Below are positions 1 through 7,981 of a stretch of DNA of 64,000 bases, piece by piece. The number at the start of each line of letters is the position of its first letter. The stretch's first letter is position 1. Below the pieces are notes generated by a model. That model ran no database searches. It had not been told where the DNA came from and worked only from the letters and a program-made list of their open reading frames with translations. The position numbers and the translations under genes were made by a program. The DNA comes from Rhodanobacter sp. 7MK24. GTDB lineage: Bacteria; Pseudomonadota; Gammaproteobacteria; Xanthomonadales; Rhodanobacteraceae. The stretch covers positions 62,001 through 126,000 of the forward strand of contig NZ_JACYXL010000003.1 in assembly GCF_014842995.1 (NCBI RefSeq), in the 5' to 3' direction.

Positions 1-812
1 TGCATGAAGTCCGTGCCTTTCTGCTCGGCTTCGGCCAAGGGCATCGGCTTGAGGTTGCCGAGCACCGCGCCGCTCTCGCCGATCGCGCGCCGCATCAGCT
101 CTTTCGACAGCGGCGAGGCCATCAGCGCCGACACCGCCATCGAACCCGACGACTCGCCGCCGATGGTGATCTGTGCCGGGTCGCCGCCGAACGCGGCGAT
201 GTTGTCATGCACCCAATGCAATGCCGCCGTCATGTCCATCAGGCTGTAGTTGCCGGCGGCATGCTGCGGCGACTCGGCGGTCAGCGCAGGCAAGGCGAGC
301 AGTCCGAACACGTCCAGCCGGTAGTTCACCGTGACGGTCACGATGCCGCGCTGCGCGAGGCTCGCGCCGTCGTAGCGCAGCTCCGAACCATCGCCCGCGA
401 GCAGGCTGCCGCCGTAGAAATACACCAGCACCGGCAGCTTGCCTTTCTCCCGCTGCGCGGGCGTCCATACATTGAGGTAGAGACAGTCCTCGCTCATGCC
501 GTTGGAGCGGAACACCATGTCGCCGTAAAGCGGCCGTTGCATGCAGCGCGGCCCGAAGCGATCGGCAGCGCGCACGCCGCTCCACGCAACCACCGCTTGC
601 GGCGGCTTCCAGCGCAGCGCCCCAATCGGCGGCGCGGCATAGGGAATGCCCTTGAACTCGTCCAGCCCTTTCCCGGCATCGTGAAGGCCCGACAGGCTGC
701 CGGAGTCGACATGCGCCATGGGCGCCGCATCGGCGGCCATGGCCCAAGGGGCGGGCGATGCGAGCACCAGCCCCAGCAGGACGCGGCACGAACACGGAAG
801 AGCCTTGCGCAT
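1..812 (-). CDS. Carboxylesterase type B, N-terminal part (runs off window)
   Basis: Reading down from an ATG at 812 gives a signal peptide (MRKALPCSCRVLLGLVLA...) and then a type-B carboxylesterase/lipase fold: the family block EDCLYLNVWTP and the nucleophile elbow GGESSG, whose middle serine would be catalytic. The gene is open at position 1, so the Asp/Glu and His of the triad lie outside the window. The enzyme should be exported and hydrolyse ester bonds; the substrate cannot be told. The start is supported by an AAGG-type ribosome binding site in the 13 bases before it. The longer ORFs in other frames here are shadows. Confidence 0.88.
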   Translation of the reverse strand, partial: MRKALPCSCRVLLGLVLASPAPWAMAADAAPMAHVDSGSLSGLHDAGKGLDEFKGIPYAAPPIGALRWKPPQAVVAWSGVRAADRFGPRCMQRPLYGDMVFRSNGMSEDCLYLNVWTPAQREKGKLPVLVYFYGGSLLAGDGSELRYDGASLAQRGIVTVTVNYRLDVFGLLALPALTAESPQHAAGNYSLMDMTAALHWVHDNIAAFGGDPAQITIGGESSGSMAVSALMASPLSKELMRRAIGESGAVLGNLKPMPLAEAEQKGTDFM

Positions 813-909
813 GGTGAGCTGCCTTGATCGGTGGGCAAAGTTCCATCTTAGATCGGCGGGCGAACGGGAAAACATCCCGCCGCCCGCACGTCGGCCGGGA
901 ACGAACCGC

Positions 910-1395
910 TCAGCCCAGCGCCTTCTTCAACAGCGTAGCGATGCGCTTCTCCACCTCGGCGTTCATGGCCTTGAGTGCGAAGGTGGTCGGCCACATGGCG
1001 CCGTCGTCGAGCTTGGCCTTGTCGTTGAAACCGAGGGTGGCGTATCTGTCCTTGAACTTCTGCGCGTCCTTGAAGAAACAGACAACCTTGTCGTCTAGGG
1101 CATACGCCGGCATGCCGTACCAGGTCTTCGGCACCAGCGTCGAGGCATGCGCCTTGACGAGGGCATGGACCCGCGAGGCCAGGGCGCGGTCGGCTTCCGC
1201 CATCTTGGCGATCGCCGCCAGCACCTCGCGTTCGCCGTCCTCCCGACTCCTGTCGGCGCGTGCCTGCGCTTTCTGTTCTTGGGCATAGGCCTTCATCGCG
1301 GCCTTCTCCTCGACGCTGAAGGCGGCCTTCTTGCCAGGCGCCGCGCCGGTCTTGGATGGCGCTTTCTGCGCAACTTTCTTTGCAGCGGGACTCAT
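910..1395 (-). CDS. DUF1801-family protein
   Basis: A 161-residue protein with a Lys/Ala-rich, probably disordered N-terminus (about residues 1-45) followed by a DUF1801/YdhG-like domain. The domain is recognised by the LVPKTWYGMPAYALDDKVVCFF stretch, in which the W-x-G-M-P-A-Y signature is clear, and by the late TLGFNDKAKLDDG. Members are small cytosolic proteins; some are called iron-chaperone-like, but the activity is not established. It is the last gene of an apparent three-gene operon (AraC regulator, VOC protein, this one), 34 bases after the VOC stop. The family call is fairly sure, the function unknown. Confidence 0.75.
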   Translation of the reverse strand: MSPAAKKVAQKAPSKTGAAPGKKAAFSVEEKAAMKAYAQEQKAQARADRSREDGEREVLAAIAKMAEADRALASRVHALVKAHASTLVPKTWYGMPAYALDDKVVCFFKDAQKFKDRYATLGFNDKAKLDDGAMWPTTFALKAMNAEVEKRIATLLKKALG

Positions 1396-1429
1396 CGGAA
1401 ACTCCTTGCAATGGTCGATATCGAGAGGC

Positions 1430-1873
1430 TCAGCACCGTTCCTGCACGCGCAGCAGGTTGCCGGCGGGGTCGCGGATGGCGCAGTCGCGTACGCCGTAGG
1501 GCTGCATGGTCGGCTCTTCGACGATCTCGGTACCGCTGGCCTGGATTTTCTCGAACGCCGCGTCGAGATCCTTGGTGGCCAGCAGCATGGTTGCGAAGGT
1601 GCCCTTGGCCATCATCTCGGCGATGGTGCGCTTCTCGTCGTCGGTGACGCCAGAGCTGGCGACCGGCGGATACAGCACGATGGCGGTGCCCGGCTGGCCG
1701 GCCGGACCGACCGTGATCCAACGCATGCCGTTGTAGCCGACGTCGTTGCGTACCTCGAAGCCGAGGGTGTCGCGATAGAACGCCAGCGAGGCATCCGGGT
1801 CGCTGTGCGGGAGGAAGCTGGCGTGGATGCTGATGTCCATGAATGTCCTGTCGGGTGTGGAAGGAGCCGTCAT
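1430..1873 (-). CDS. VOC (glyoxalase/bleomycin-resistance fold) protein
   Basis: A 147-residue single VOC domain: ASLAFYRDTLGFEVRNDV at the start of the first beta-alpha-beta unit, and a C-terminal YGVRDCAIRDPAGNLLRVQE module with the usual D-P-x-G-N-x-L ending. Such proteins are metal-dependent lyases, dioxygenases or resistance proteins; the substrate cannot be inferred. The ATG at 1873 overlaps the TGA of the upstream AraC gene (ATGA), which supports this start and translational coupling. An internal ATG at 1840 (MDISIHASF) is the alternative and matches the usual domain start better. Confidence 0.82.
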   Translation of the reverse strand: MTAPSTPDRTFMDISIHASFLPHSDPDASLAFYRDTLGFEVRNDVGYNGMRWITVGPAGQPGTAIVLYPPVASSGVTDDEKRTIAEMMAKGTFATMLLATKDLDAAFEKIQASGTEIVEEPTMQPYGVRDCAIRDPAGNLLRVQERC

Positions 1874-2319
1874 GCTAGGTCCGACTCGGTGGCCGGCGCT
1901 TCTCGATTCCTGATCGGTCGCGTCACCTGTCGCGCGATGCAGGACGGCAGCCCTGCCGTCGCGAGCGCCGCTTCGCGCCGGTACACGCCGGGCGACATCC
2001 CGACCAGTTCGTTGAAGCGGGTGCTGAAGGTGCCCAGCGAGGCGCAGCCCACGGTGAAGCAGACCTCGGTGACGCTGAGGTCGCCGCGCCGCAGCAAGGC
2101 CATCGCGCGCTCGATGCGCCGCGTCATCAGATAGCTGTAGGGCGATTCGCCGAAGGCGAGCTTGAACTGGCGGCTGAGATGCCCGGCCGACATGCCGATG
2201 GTGTTCGCCAGGGACTCGACGTCCAGCGGCTGGGCGTATTCGCGATCGATGCGGTCGCGCACGCGGCGCAATCGGGCAAGGTCACGCAGATGTTGGGACG
2301 GAGCAGGCTTGTCGCTCAT
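1870..2319 (-). CDS. AraC-family transcriptional regulator, DNA-binding domain only
   Basis: About 149 residues, nearly all one AraC/XylS double helix-turn-helix: LDVESLANTIGMSAGHLSRQFKLAF is the first HTH and LSVTEVCFTVGCASLGTFSTRFNELVGMSPGVYRR the second, with the family signature. There is no separate ligand-binding domain, so it belongs to the short AraC regulators often found with VOC or DUF1801 genes. I chose the ATG at 2319 (MSDKPAPSQ); an upstream ATG at 2355 is possible. It overlaps the next gene by four bases and presumably regulates its own operon. Confidence 0.85.
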   Translation of the reverse strand: MSDKPAPSQHLRDLARLRRVRDRIDREYAQPLDVESLANTIGMSAGHLSRQFKLAFGESPYSYLMTRRIERAMALLRRGDLSVTEVCFTVGCASLGTFSTRFNELVGMSPGVYRREAALATAGLPSCIARQVTRPIRNREAPATESDLA

Positions 2320-2397
2320 CGCTGGAATCGTCCCACTTCGGTCGACGACCCTCAAGCGACAAGGAGCGCGCCACAGATGCGGGGTGGCGGACGCGCC

Positions 2398-3004
2398 TCA
2401 CTTCAACGGCCAGCGTTCGAGGTGTCTGTGTTCCGAATGGCCCACGAGGCTGGCCACCAGATCGACCGCCTCGACACGGAAGCTCAGCGGTTCGACCGAC
2501 CGGCGCTCGACCGGCAAACCGTCACGATAGCCCAGCGTGAGGAGCGCCTCGCTCATGCCGCGCGTCGCCACGAGCCCGACGTGCTGCTGCACTTCGGCCA
2601 AGGCCACGCGCAAGCCTTGCACGGCGCGCGTGTCGACCGCATCCGCCAGCGCGACGAAGGTGCGCCCATCCGCACCGAAACCGCCCGTCGTCGCATCCAG
2701 CGTGAGCTCGAAGGCTGATTAGGTGAACTGTTCGGCGGCGACGCGCAAAACCTCACGGAGAGGTTGCCACCGTCGGCGCGGGGTACCGCAGAGCGCGACG
2801 CTGGCATGCAGCAACCCACTGCGGCCGGGGCACGACATCGATCCGTCCGCAGATGCGCTGGCGCCAGGCGGCGACTCGTTGCAAGTCTTCCGCAGCGGGA
2901 CAGATCGCGAAGAACACCGGCACCAGGTGAGGAAGGGCATCGAAACCATCGGAGTCCGGTCCCGGCGATGCGGAAAAGAGATCGTCCGTGGGCTGCTTTC
3001 GCAT
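2398..3004 (-). pseudogene. thpR: 2'-5' RNA ligase (LigT/ThpR) family, broken
   Basis: Three pieces on the minus strand join into one 2'-5' RNA ligase. The first, from ATG 3004, carries HLVPVFFAICPAAEDLQRVA. After a one-base shift near 2811-2830 the second carries LLHASVALCG, matching the first H-x-T/S motif. It ends in an in-frame TAA at 2719-2721, and the same frame then continues AFELTLDATTGGFGADGRTFVAL through to the family-typical ending LERWPLK. One frameshift plus one nonsense codon means no full-length product. The second H-x-T/S motif is also altered (ALLTLGY). Families of this type join or cleave 2'-5' RNA linkages or cyclic phosphates. It lies divergent to pyrC. Confidence 0.7.
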
Positions 3005-3146
3005 AGGCACGCGCCGTGACGCAACACGGCCGGCGGCGACGCCATAGTGTCGTTCCGATACCATATGCAACCGCCCGGCGGTGCGCGCCCACCAACACGT
3101 CCCGAGGCTGCCGCCTGCCCTCTCCCGTCCCCGGAGCTTTATCGCC

Positions 3147-4187
3147 ATGTCGTCCGCGCGCCTCGAAATCACCCGTCCCGACGACTGGCATCTGCACTTG
3201 CGCGACGGCGCCGCTCTCGGCTCGGTGGTGGCCGACACTGCGCGGCAGTTCGGGCGCGCCATCGTGATGCCCAACCTCAAGCCGCCGGTGACCACGGTGG
3301 CCCAGGCCGAGGACTACCGTCGCCGCATCCTCGCATGCCTGCCGGCGGACACGCGCTTCCAGCCGCTGATGACGCTGTACCTCACCGAGGCCACCACGCC
3401 GGACGAAATCGCGCGCGCCAAGGCCAGCGGCATCGTGCATGCCGTGAAGTACTACCCGGCCGGCGCCACCACCAACTCGCAGGCCGGCGTGCGCGACCTG
3501 GCGAACGTGCAGGCCGCGCTCGAGGCCATGGAGCAGCACGGCCTGCCGCTGCTGATGCACGGCGAAGTCACCGACTCGAGCGTGGACATCTTCGACCGCG
3601 AGCAGGTGTTCATCGAACGCCACCTGATTCCGCTGCGCGAACGCTTTCCCGAGCTGCGCATGGTGCTGGAACACATCACCACGCGCGCCGCCGTGGAATT
3701 TGTGCGTGAAGCGCCCACGCACGTGGGCGCCACCATCACCGCGCACCACCTGTTGCTCAACCGCAACGCGATCTTCGAAGGCGGCATCCGCCCGCACCAT
3801 TACTGCCTGCCGGTGCTGAAGCGCGAAACGCATCGCACCGCTCTGGTAGAGGCCGCCACCAGCGGCGACGCGCACTTCTTCCTCGGCACCGACAGCGCGC
3901 CGCACGCGCAGGAAGCCAAGGAAGCGGCCTGCGGCTGCGCGGGCATCTACACCGCACACGCAGCCATCGAGCTGTATGCCGAAGCCTTCGAGCAGGCCGG
4001 CAAGCTGGACAGGCTCGAAGCCTTCGCCAGCTTCCATGGCCCGGACTTCTATGGCCTACCGCGCAACGCCGACACCATCGTGCTCGAGCGCAAGCCCTGG
4101 ACGGTGCCCGACGCGATACCTTTCGGCGAAAGCCAGTGCGTGCCGTTCCGCGCGGGGCAGTCCGTGGCCTGGTCGATCGCCGCCTAG
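3147..4187 (+). CDS. pyrC: Dihydroorotase (type II, PyrC)
   Basis: 346 residues, normal length for a class II dihydroorotase, the cytosolic zinc enzyme that interconverts carbamoyl-aspartate and dihydroorotate in pyrimidine synthesis. Zinc ligands are visible in order: H15 and H17 (HLHLRDG), K101 expected to be carboxylated ([12 protein letters not shown]), H138 (LMHGEV), H176 (LEHITT) and D249 (GTDSAPH). The [10 protein letters not shown]-like segment is also present as [10 protein letters not shown]. The ATG at 3147 has GGAG ten bases upstream; the longer in-frame extension to 3081 lacks homology to the family. It appears monocistronic and ends 13 bases from the convergent M23 peptidase gene. 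Confidence 0.96.
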   Translation: MSSARLEITRPDDWHLHLRDGAALGSVVADTARQFGRAIVMPNLKPPVTTVAQAEDYRRRILACLPADTRFQPLMTLYLTEATTPDEIARAKASGIVHAVKYYPAGATTNSQAGVRDLANVQAALEAMEQHGLPLLMHGEVTDSSVDIFDREQVFIERHLIPLRERFPELRMVLEHITTRAAVEFVREAPTHVGATITAHHLLLNRNAIFEGGIRPHHYCLPVLKRETHRTALVEAATSGDAHFFLGTDSAPHAQEAKEAACGCAGIYTAHAAIELYAEAFEQAGKLDRLEAFASFHGPDFYGLPRNADTIVLERKPWTVPDAIPFGESQCVPFRAGQSVAWSIAA

Positions 4188-4200
4188 CGCACGCGCGACC

Positions 4201-5355
4201 TCAATCCGGAAAACGCACGACCGCATTCTCTGCCGGCCACTCGCCACGCCGCTGTTCGGCTTCGTCCTCGCGACGCGGCTTCCAGGCCGCTTTGCCAAGT
4301 TGGCCCAGATCGTCGTAACTGCCCAGCAGGTCGAACGCGTCCAGCGCGAAAGGCCGCCCTTCAGCGCCGATCGGGGACGGCCCGTCGGCCACGTGGAAAT
4401 GCAGGTGCGGCCCAGTGGATGCACCGGTAAAACCGAGCCCGCCCAACACATCGCCACGATGCACGCGTTGGCCGGGACTGACCACGATGCTGCCTGGACG
4501 CAGGTGCTCGTAGAACGCGTACCGGCCATCACCGAGGCGGATCGTCACGAAATTGCCTGCGTCCTCGGCCAGCACATGCTTCGGATTGCCGGATACGCTG
4601 GCGGACTCGGCCATGCTGTCGCGCACGGCCACCACGGTGGCATCCGCGACAGCCAGCACGTCGACACCGTACCCCAGCCAGTTGCTCGGCACATCCCGGT
4701 CTCCCCGCGCCAGGTGTCCGGCCGCATCGACGCGCACCCAATCGATAGCAAAGCGCCCCGGAATGCGGGCCGTCCCGTCGACCACATTGAAGACACGGCG
4801 ATGGCCATTTGCCCATCCGGCGCCGTGGATCGCAACCCAAGGCCCGCCGCGCAACGGCGGCCCAAGCACCGCTCCTGTGGGATACGACACCGTGGCGCGT
4901 GCACCACGCACGACAACCGTTGACGCATCCGGCTGCGCCGTGTACTCCACCACATGCTCGACCGCCCGCGGCGCTTGACCGTGTGTGGACCATTCGATGT
5001 AGACCACGCCGCGCCGTCCCGGCGGAACGAGAAGATCTGGCGTCGTGGCGGCTGCGCCGATCAGCGCAAACCGCTGCCGCAACGCGTCGCCGATCCAAGC
5101 CGCCAGCAGGTGTCCATCCTGCGCGTCCACCGCCATGACACGGGACAGACGCAGTGGCGTCGCCGAGAAATTGGTCAGGTGCAGCTCCTGGAATACCTGC
5201 ATGCCAGCACTCGTGCTCACCGCCTGCGGCACATCTAGCACACGCAGCTCCAGGGATCCGGGAGCCTGCGGCCGCGCTTCCCTGGCAACGCATGTAATCA
5301 CCAGGCAGCATGCGAATAGACAGCATGCGAACAAAGTGCGAGTCACAGTATTCAT
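4201..5355 (-). CDS. Secreted M23-family metallopeptidase
   Basis: 384 residues beginning with an unusual Cys-rich signal peptide (TLFACCLFACCLVITCVA). The N-terminal half is a beta-rich domain of unknown role. The C-terminal half (about 190-345) is an M23/LytM domain: RFAIDWV supplies an Asp ligand, and GPHLHFH near residue 316 supplies the H-x-H pair. The family cleaves peptidoglycan cross-bridges or, when degenerate, activates amidases. The first His ligand probably comes from GHRRVFN about 20 residues before AIDW, so catalysis is likely but not certain. It is convergent with pyrC. Confidence 0.85.
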   Translation of the reverse strand: MNTVTRTLFACCLFACCLVITCVAREARPQAPGSLELRVLDVPQAVSTSAGMQVFQELHLTNFSATPLRLSRVMAVDAQDGHLLAAWIGDALRQRFALIGAAATTPDLLVPPGRRGVVYIEWSTHGQAPRAVEHVVEYTAQPDASTVVVRGARATVSYPTGAVLGPPLRGGPWVAIHGAGWANGHRRVFNVVDGTARIPGRFAIDWVRVDAAGHLARGDRDVPSNWLGYGVDVLAVADATVVAVRDSMAESASVSGNPKHVLAEDAGNFVTIRLGDGRYAFYEHLRPGSIVVSPGQRVHRGDVLGGLGFTGASTGPHLHFHVADGPSPIGAEGRPFALDAFDLLGSYDDLGQLGKAAWKPRREDEAEQRRGEWPAENAVVRFPD

Positions 5356-5823
5356 GCTTCACCCATGATCCGGAGCCGGGCACATTGAATCAAACCATTG
5401 GCCCGAACCCAGAGGACTGGGACAAGAGCGATGCATCACGGGATAAACGGCACCTTCAACGGGCCGAGCGGGAACGGGTCAGGTCAAGTTAGTGCCACCG
5501 CGCTGATCCGGACAGCACGATCCGATATCCCTGGCCACAATCATCCTCGCGGCCACGAGGCCACGCGATGGGCGGCTCGTTGCCCTCACCCCACGTTGTT
5601 CAAGGCCGACCGAAAAATTGCGTGCCGATCCGTCGTGATGCAGGCGGCAGGCATCATGCAATGGGCGCATGGCAAACCGACGGATACATGCTGCCATCAC
5701 CGATGGCAGTTAATCAGGCCATCCCTTGCCGTCCGCGCAAATCTGACCATGAAAGCAAGCGCCGCGTCGCTGCGGCGCTTGCCGTGAAGCGCTCGCTCCG
5801 GCGTTGACCGGAAGCGAAACCGC
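5356..5823 (-). other. Gene-free stretch between M23 peptidase and chitinase genes
   Basis: No credible coding sequence was seen in this 468-base stretch; short ORFs on both strands have arginine- and proline-rich shadow composition. It contains one member of the dispersed GGGTCAGG-type repeat near 5474-5497 and a hairpin at 5757-5780 that may terminate the chitinase transcript. Confidence 0.6.
5757..5780 (-). terminator. Hairpin, candidate terminator of the chitinase gene
   Basis: Perfect 9-bp arms (AAGCGCCGC and GCGGCGCTT) around a 6-base loop lie 44 bases past the chitinase stop. Read on the minus strand it is followed by GCTTTC, so the T tract is weak. Confidence 0.4.
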
Positions 5824-7425
5824 CTACCTTCCCAGATCGCCCAGGAAACTCTTGGTGTACTGCAGCGGCGTGCTGGTGGACACCGAGTTGCAGGTGGGCG
5901 AAGCGGTGCTCTGGCTGCACGGGGTGTCGCGATCGAGCGACCAGAAGTGGATGCCCGCCAGGCCATTGGAAACGGCATAGCTCGTCAACGTGCTGGCGTT
6001 GGCGATGGTGAAGTTCTCGCTGGACACGTCGTTGACGCCGATCATCGGAGTCAGCTCGATCTTGTTAGGCGAGATGCCATAGGTGTGTTCTAGGTTCACC
6101 GCGGCCTGGATCGCCGTCTGCGCCATGTCGCACGAACCATTCGACACCACGCAGACGCTGGAGCTGGCGGCGCCGTAATCCATCGTCATCAGGTTGATGG
6201 TGTAGTTGCTGAGCGTGGAGGCCTGCACGGCCCGTACCACCATGTCGCCCAGGCTGTTGACGCCACCGTAGCTCCCATCCGACGCGCCCAGCGTGGCCAC
6301 CGTGAACGAGAAGCGCAGGTTGGGATACAGCGACTGGCCGTACACCGCGGCAGCCACCAGATTGTTGATGTCGGCCTGAGACTGGCCGCCTTCGATGTCG
6401 AAGTCCACGCCCACCATCTGCGGCGACATGTAGCGTGACAGGAAAGCGGCGAAGTTCGCCGTGCTGCCGCAGGTGAAGGTGCCCGCCTGGCCACCGGTGG
6501 AAACCACATAGGGCAGGCCCGCGCTGGACAGCGCCGGGATATTGGCCGTGGCGAAGCTTGCGCCCGGCACGCCGCCCCAGTTCTCGCTGCCGCATTCGCC
6601 GGTGGCGAACGCCAGCGTGATCGCACTGAGATCGGATACGTAGTTCGAATAGAGGCTGCCCGTGCCGACCACCGGAATCGCCGAACCCGTCGCCGCGGCG
6701 GTCTGCATGGTGTCGGTGTTCCAGTTCATGTTGATCGTCACGTCCTTGTACGGACTGAACAGCAGTTTGGCACCGGTGCCCGGCGGATTCGCCGGACCGC
6801 TACCGCCGCCACTGGAGCCACCGCCGCTGCTGCCCCCGCCACTCGTTCCGCCACCGGAGGAACCGCTGCCGCTGCACGCGCCTTGCGAGGTCCAGGGTTC
6901 GCCCGAACCGGTCGCGCCGCTGTTCGTGGCCGGGTCGTTGCCCTGCGTCCACCAGTTGGCGACGTAATTGATGCTGTTCTCGCTAGCAACGGCGCCGCCG
7001 TTATAAGCCGTGGTCGCGCTCCACGCCGCCGCGCAGGCATTCCCCGAGCCGCTGCTGCCGCTGGAGCCAGTGGAGCCGCCACTGCCGCTGGAACCGCCAC
7101 TTCCACTCGAACCGGAACCCGAACCGCCGCACGCCCCTTGCGAAGTCCAGGGCTCGCCCGAACCGCTTGCGCCGCTGCTGGTGGCCGGATCGTTGCCTTG
7201 CGTCCACCAGTTGGCGACGTAGTTGGTGCCGTTCTCGCTGGCGACGGCCCCCCCGCTGTAGGCCGTGCCCGAATTCCACGCCGCCGCGCAGGCCGTTGCG
7301 GTTTGCGCGTGTACCACCTGCACCGGTGCCACCGTCATCAAGCTCATCGCCATCGCGCCACCTGCGGTGGTGCCGACTGCGTTGAATGCCGTGTGTAGCC
7401 AAACAACCGACTTCTTCATATGCAT
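5824..7425 (-). CDS. Secreted GH18-type chitinase with two chitin-binding modules
   Basis: 533 residues: a long signal peptide ending VVHAQ, two near-identical CBM5/12 modules (each with an AAW..TAY..GGAVASEN..NYVANWWTQGNDP pattern), Gly/Ser-rich linkers, then a catalytic domain from about residue 215. VGVDFDIEGG carries the D-x-D-x-E signature of glycoside hydrolase family 18 with E345 as the likely acid. LMTMDYG and IHFWSLDRDTPC fit the later strands of the barrel. It should be exported and cut chitin or chito-oligosaccharides by substrate-assisted catalysis. A palindrome at 7580 lies upstream. Substrate preference and chain-end mode are unknown. Confidence 0.9.
   Translation of the reverse strand: MHMKKSVVWLHTAFNAVGTTAGGAMAMSLMTVAPVQVVHAQTATACAAAWNSGTAYSGGAVASENGTNYVANWWTQGNDPATSSGASGSGEPWTSQGACGGSGSGSSGSGGSSGSGGSTGSSGSSGSGNACAAAWSATTAYNGGAVASENSINYVANWWTQGNDPATNSGATGSGEPWTSQGACSGSGSSGGGTSGGGSSGGGSSGGGSGPANPPGTGAKLLFSPYKDVTINMNWNTDTMQTAAATGSAIPVVGTGSLYSNYVSDLSAITLAFATGECGSENWGGVPGASFATANIPALSSAGLPYVVSTGGQAGTFTCGSTANFAAFLSRYMSPQMVGVDFDIEGGQSQADINNLVAAAVYGQSLYPNLRFSFTVATLGASDGSYGGVNSLGDMVVRAVQASTLSNYTINLMTMDYGAASSSVCVVSNGSCDMAQTAIQAAVNLEHTYGISPNKIELTPMIGVNDVSSENFTIANASTLTSYAVSNGLAGIHFWSLDRDTPCSQSTASPTCNSVSTSTPLQYTKSFLGDLGR
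6880..7255 (-). repeat. Internal duplication of the chitin-binding module
   Basis: Two copies of a roughly 110-120-base unit, about 6880-7020 and 7125-7265, encode the tandem CBM5/12 modules. Both contain the same CCTTGCGA-GTCCAGGG and CGTCCACCAGTTGGCGACGTA runs, separated by a Gly/Ser-rich linker. The near identity at DNA level indicates recent tandem duplication or gene conversion. Confidence 0.75.
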
Positions 7426-7579
7426 GAAAGCGTCTCCCTGGTTGAGTTGCGTTATCTAGAGGCGGAAGGTCTTCTCCGTGGCGAACGGCTTGCGATCCTT
7501 GGCGGTGTTCCCCTGTTTGGACATCCGGCCCACCACGGCCTGCCAAGACCGAAACGGTGGCGCCTGGATGTCTTGTAAT

Positions 7580-7591
7580 GACAACGTTGTC
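7580..7591. promoter_or_regulatory. LacI-type operator-like palindrome upstream of chitinase
   Basis: GACAACGTTGTC is a perfect 12-bp palindrome with a central CG, the shape of LacI/GalR-family operators. It sits 155 bases before the chitinase start. A one-mismatch copy is at 7801. The protein that binds it is not known; the LacI protein encoded at 10.7 kb seems to have a different operator. Confidence 0.5.
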
Positions 7592-7800
7592 TAAATCAGG
7601 TGACGCAAACCGTGACGGCAATCGTGGAAACGCAATGCAGGCAATGAACATTGCCACTTTCGAAAATAGCCAGTGAATTACCGCAATGCAGCGCCAAAGA
7701 TGACGCCGATATAGCTATTCGCATGCGGCATCGATGGTGCGATGCAACTAGATCGATTTAGACGTATGGACGTCCATGCGGTCCATAAAAGGACTTTCGT

Positions 7801-7812
7801 GACACCGTTGTC
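7801..7812. promoter_or_regulatory. Second copy of the GACA-CGTTGTC palindrome
   Basis: GACACCGTTGTC differs from the site at 7580 by one base and lies about 170 bases before the PLP-enzyme start, flanked by CTTTC and GAAAG, which extend the inverted symmetry. Confidence 0.45.
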
Positions 7813-7981
7813 TGAAAGCCCGCGAAAGCAGCGACGCCCACGGGCAGCACTGCTTGCCATCGGCGGCGACCGAAGAAAGATCTCCGGACAAAAACCCTTG
7901 GGCAGGGCCAGGCACAGCCATTGCGCGCCATTCCGCATGCGGCAAAACTGGCGCACTCCCAGAGATGACCAGAACGACTCC

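Larger units (their letters stand above)
7426..7981 (+). other. Divergent regulatory region, chitinase / PLP enzyme
   Basis: A 556-base gene-free stretch between divergent genes. It holds two operator-like palindromes (7580-7591 and 7801-7812, listed separately) and a perfect 12-bp palindrome ATGGACGTCCAT at 7766-7777. The open frame running into the downstream gene from 7742 is an upstream extension without family similarity, so I do not treat it as coding. Confidence 0.6.

Noticed and set aside
7766-7777. Palindrome ATGGACGTCCAT as an operator
   Set aside because: A single copy with no regulator or spacing argument; a 12-bp palindrome can occur by chance.
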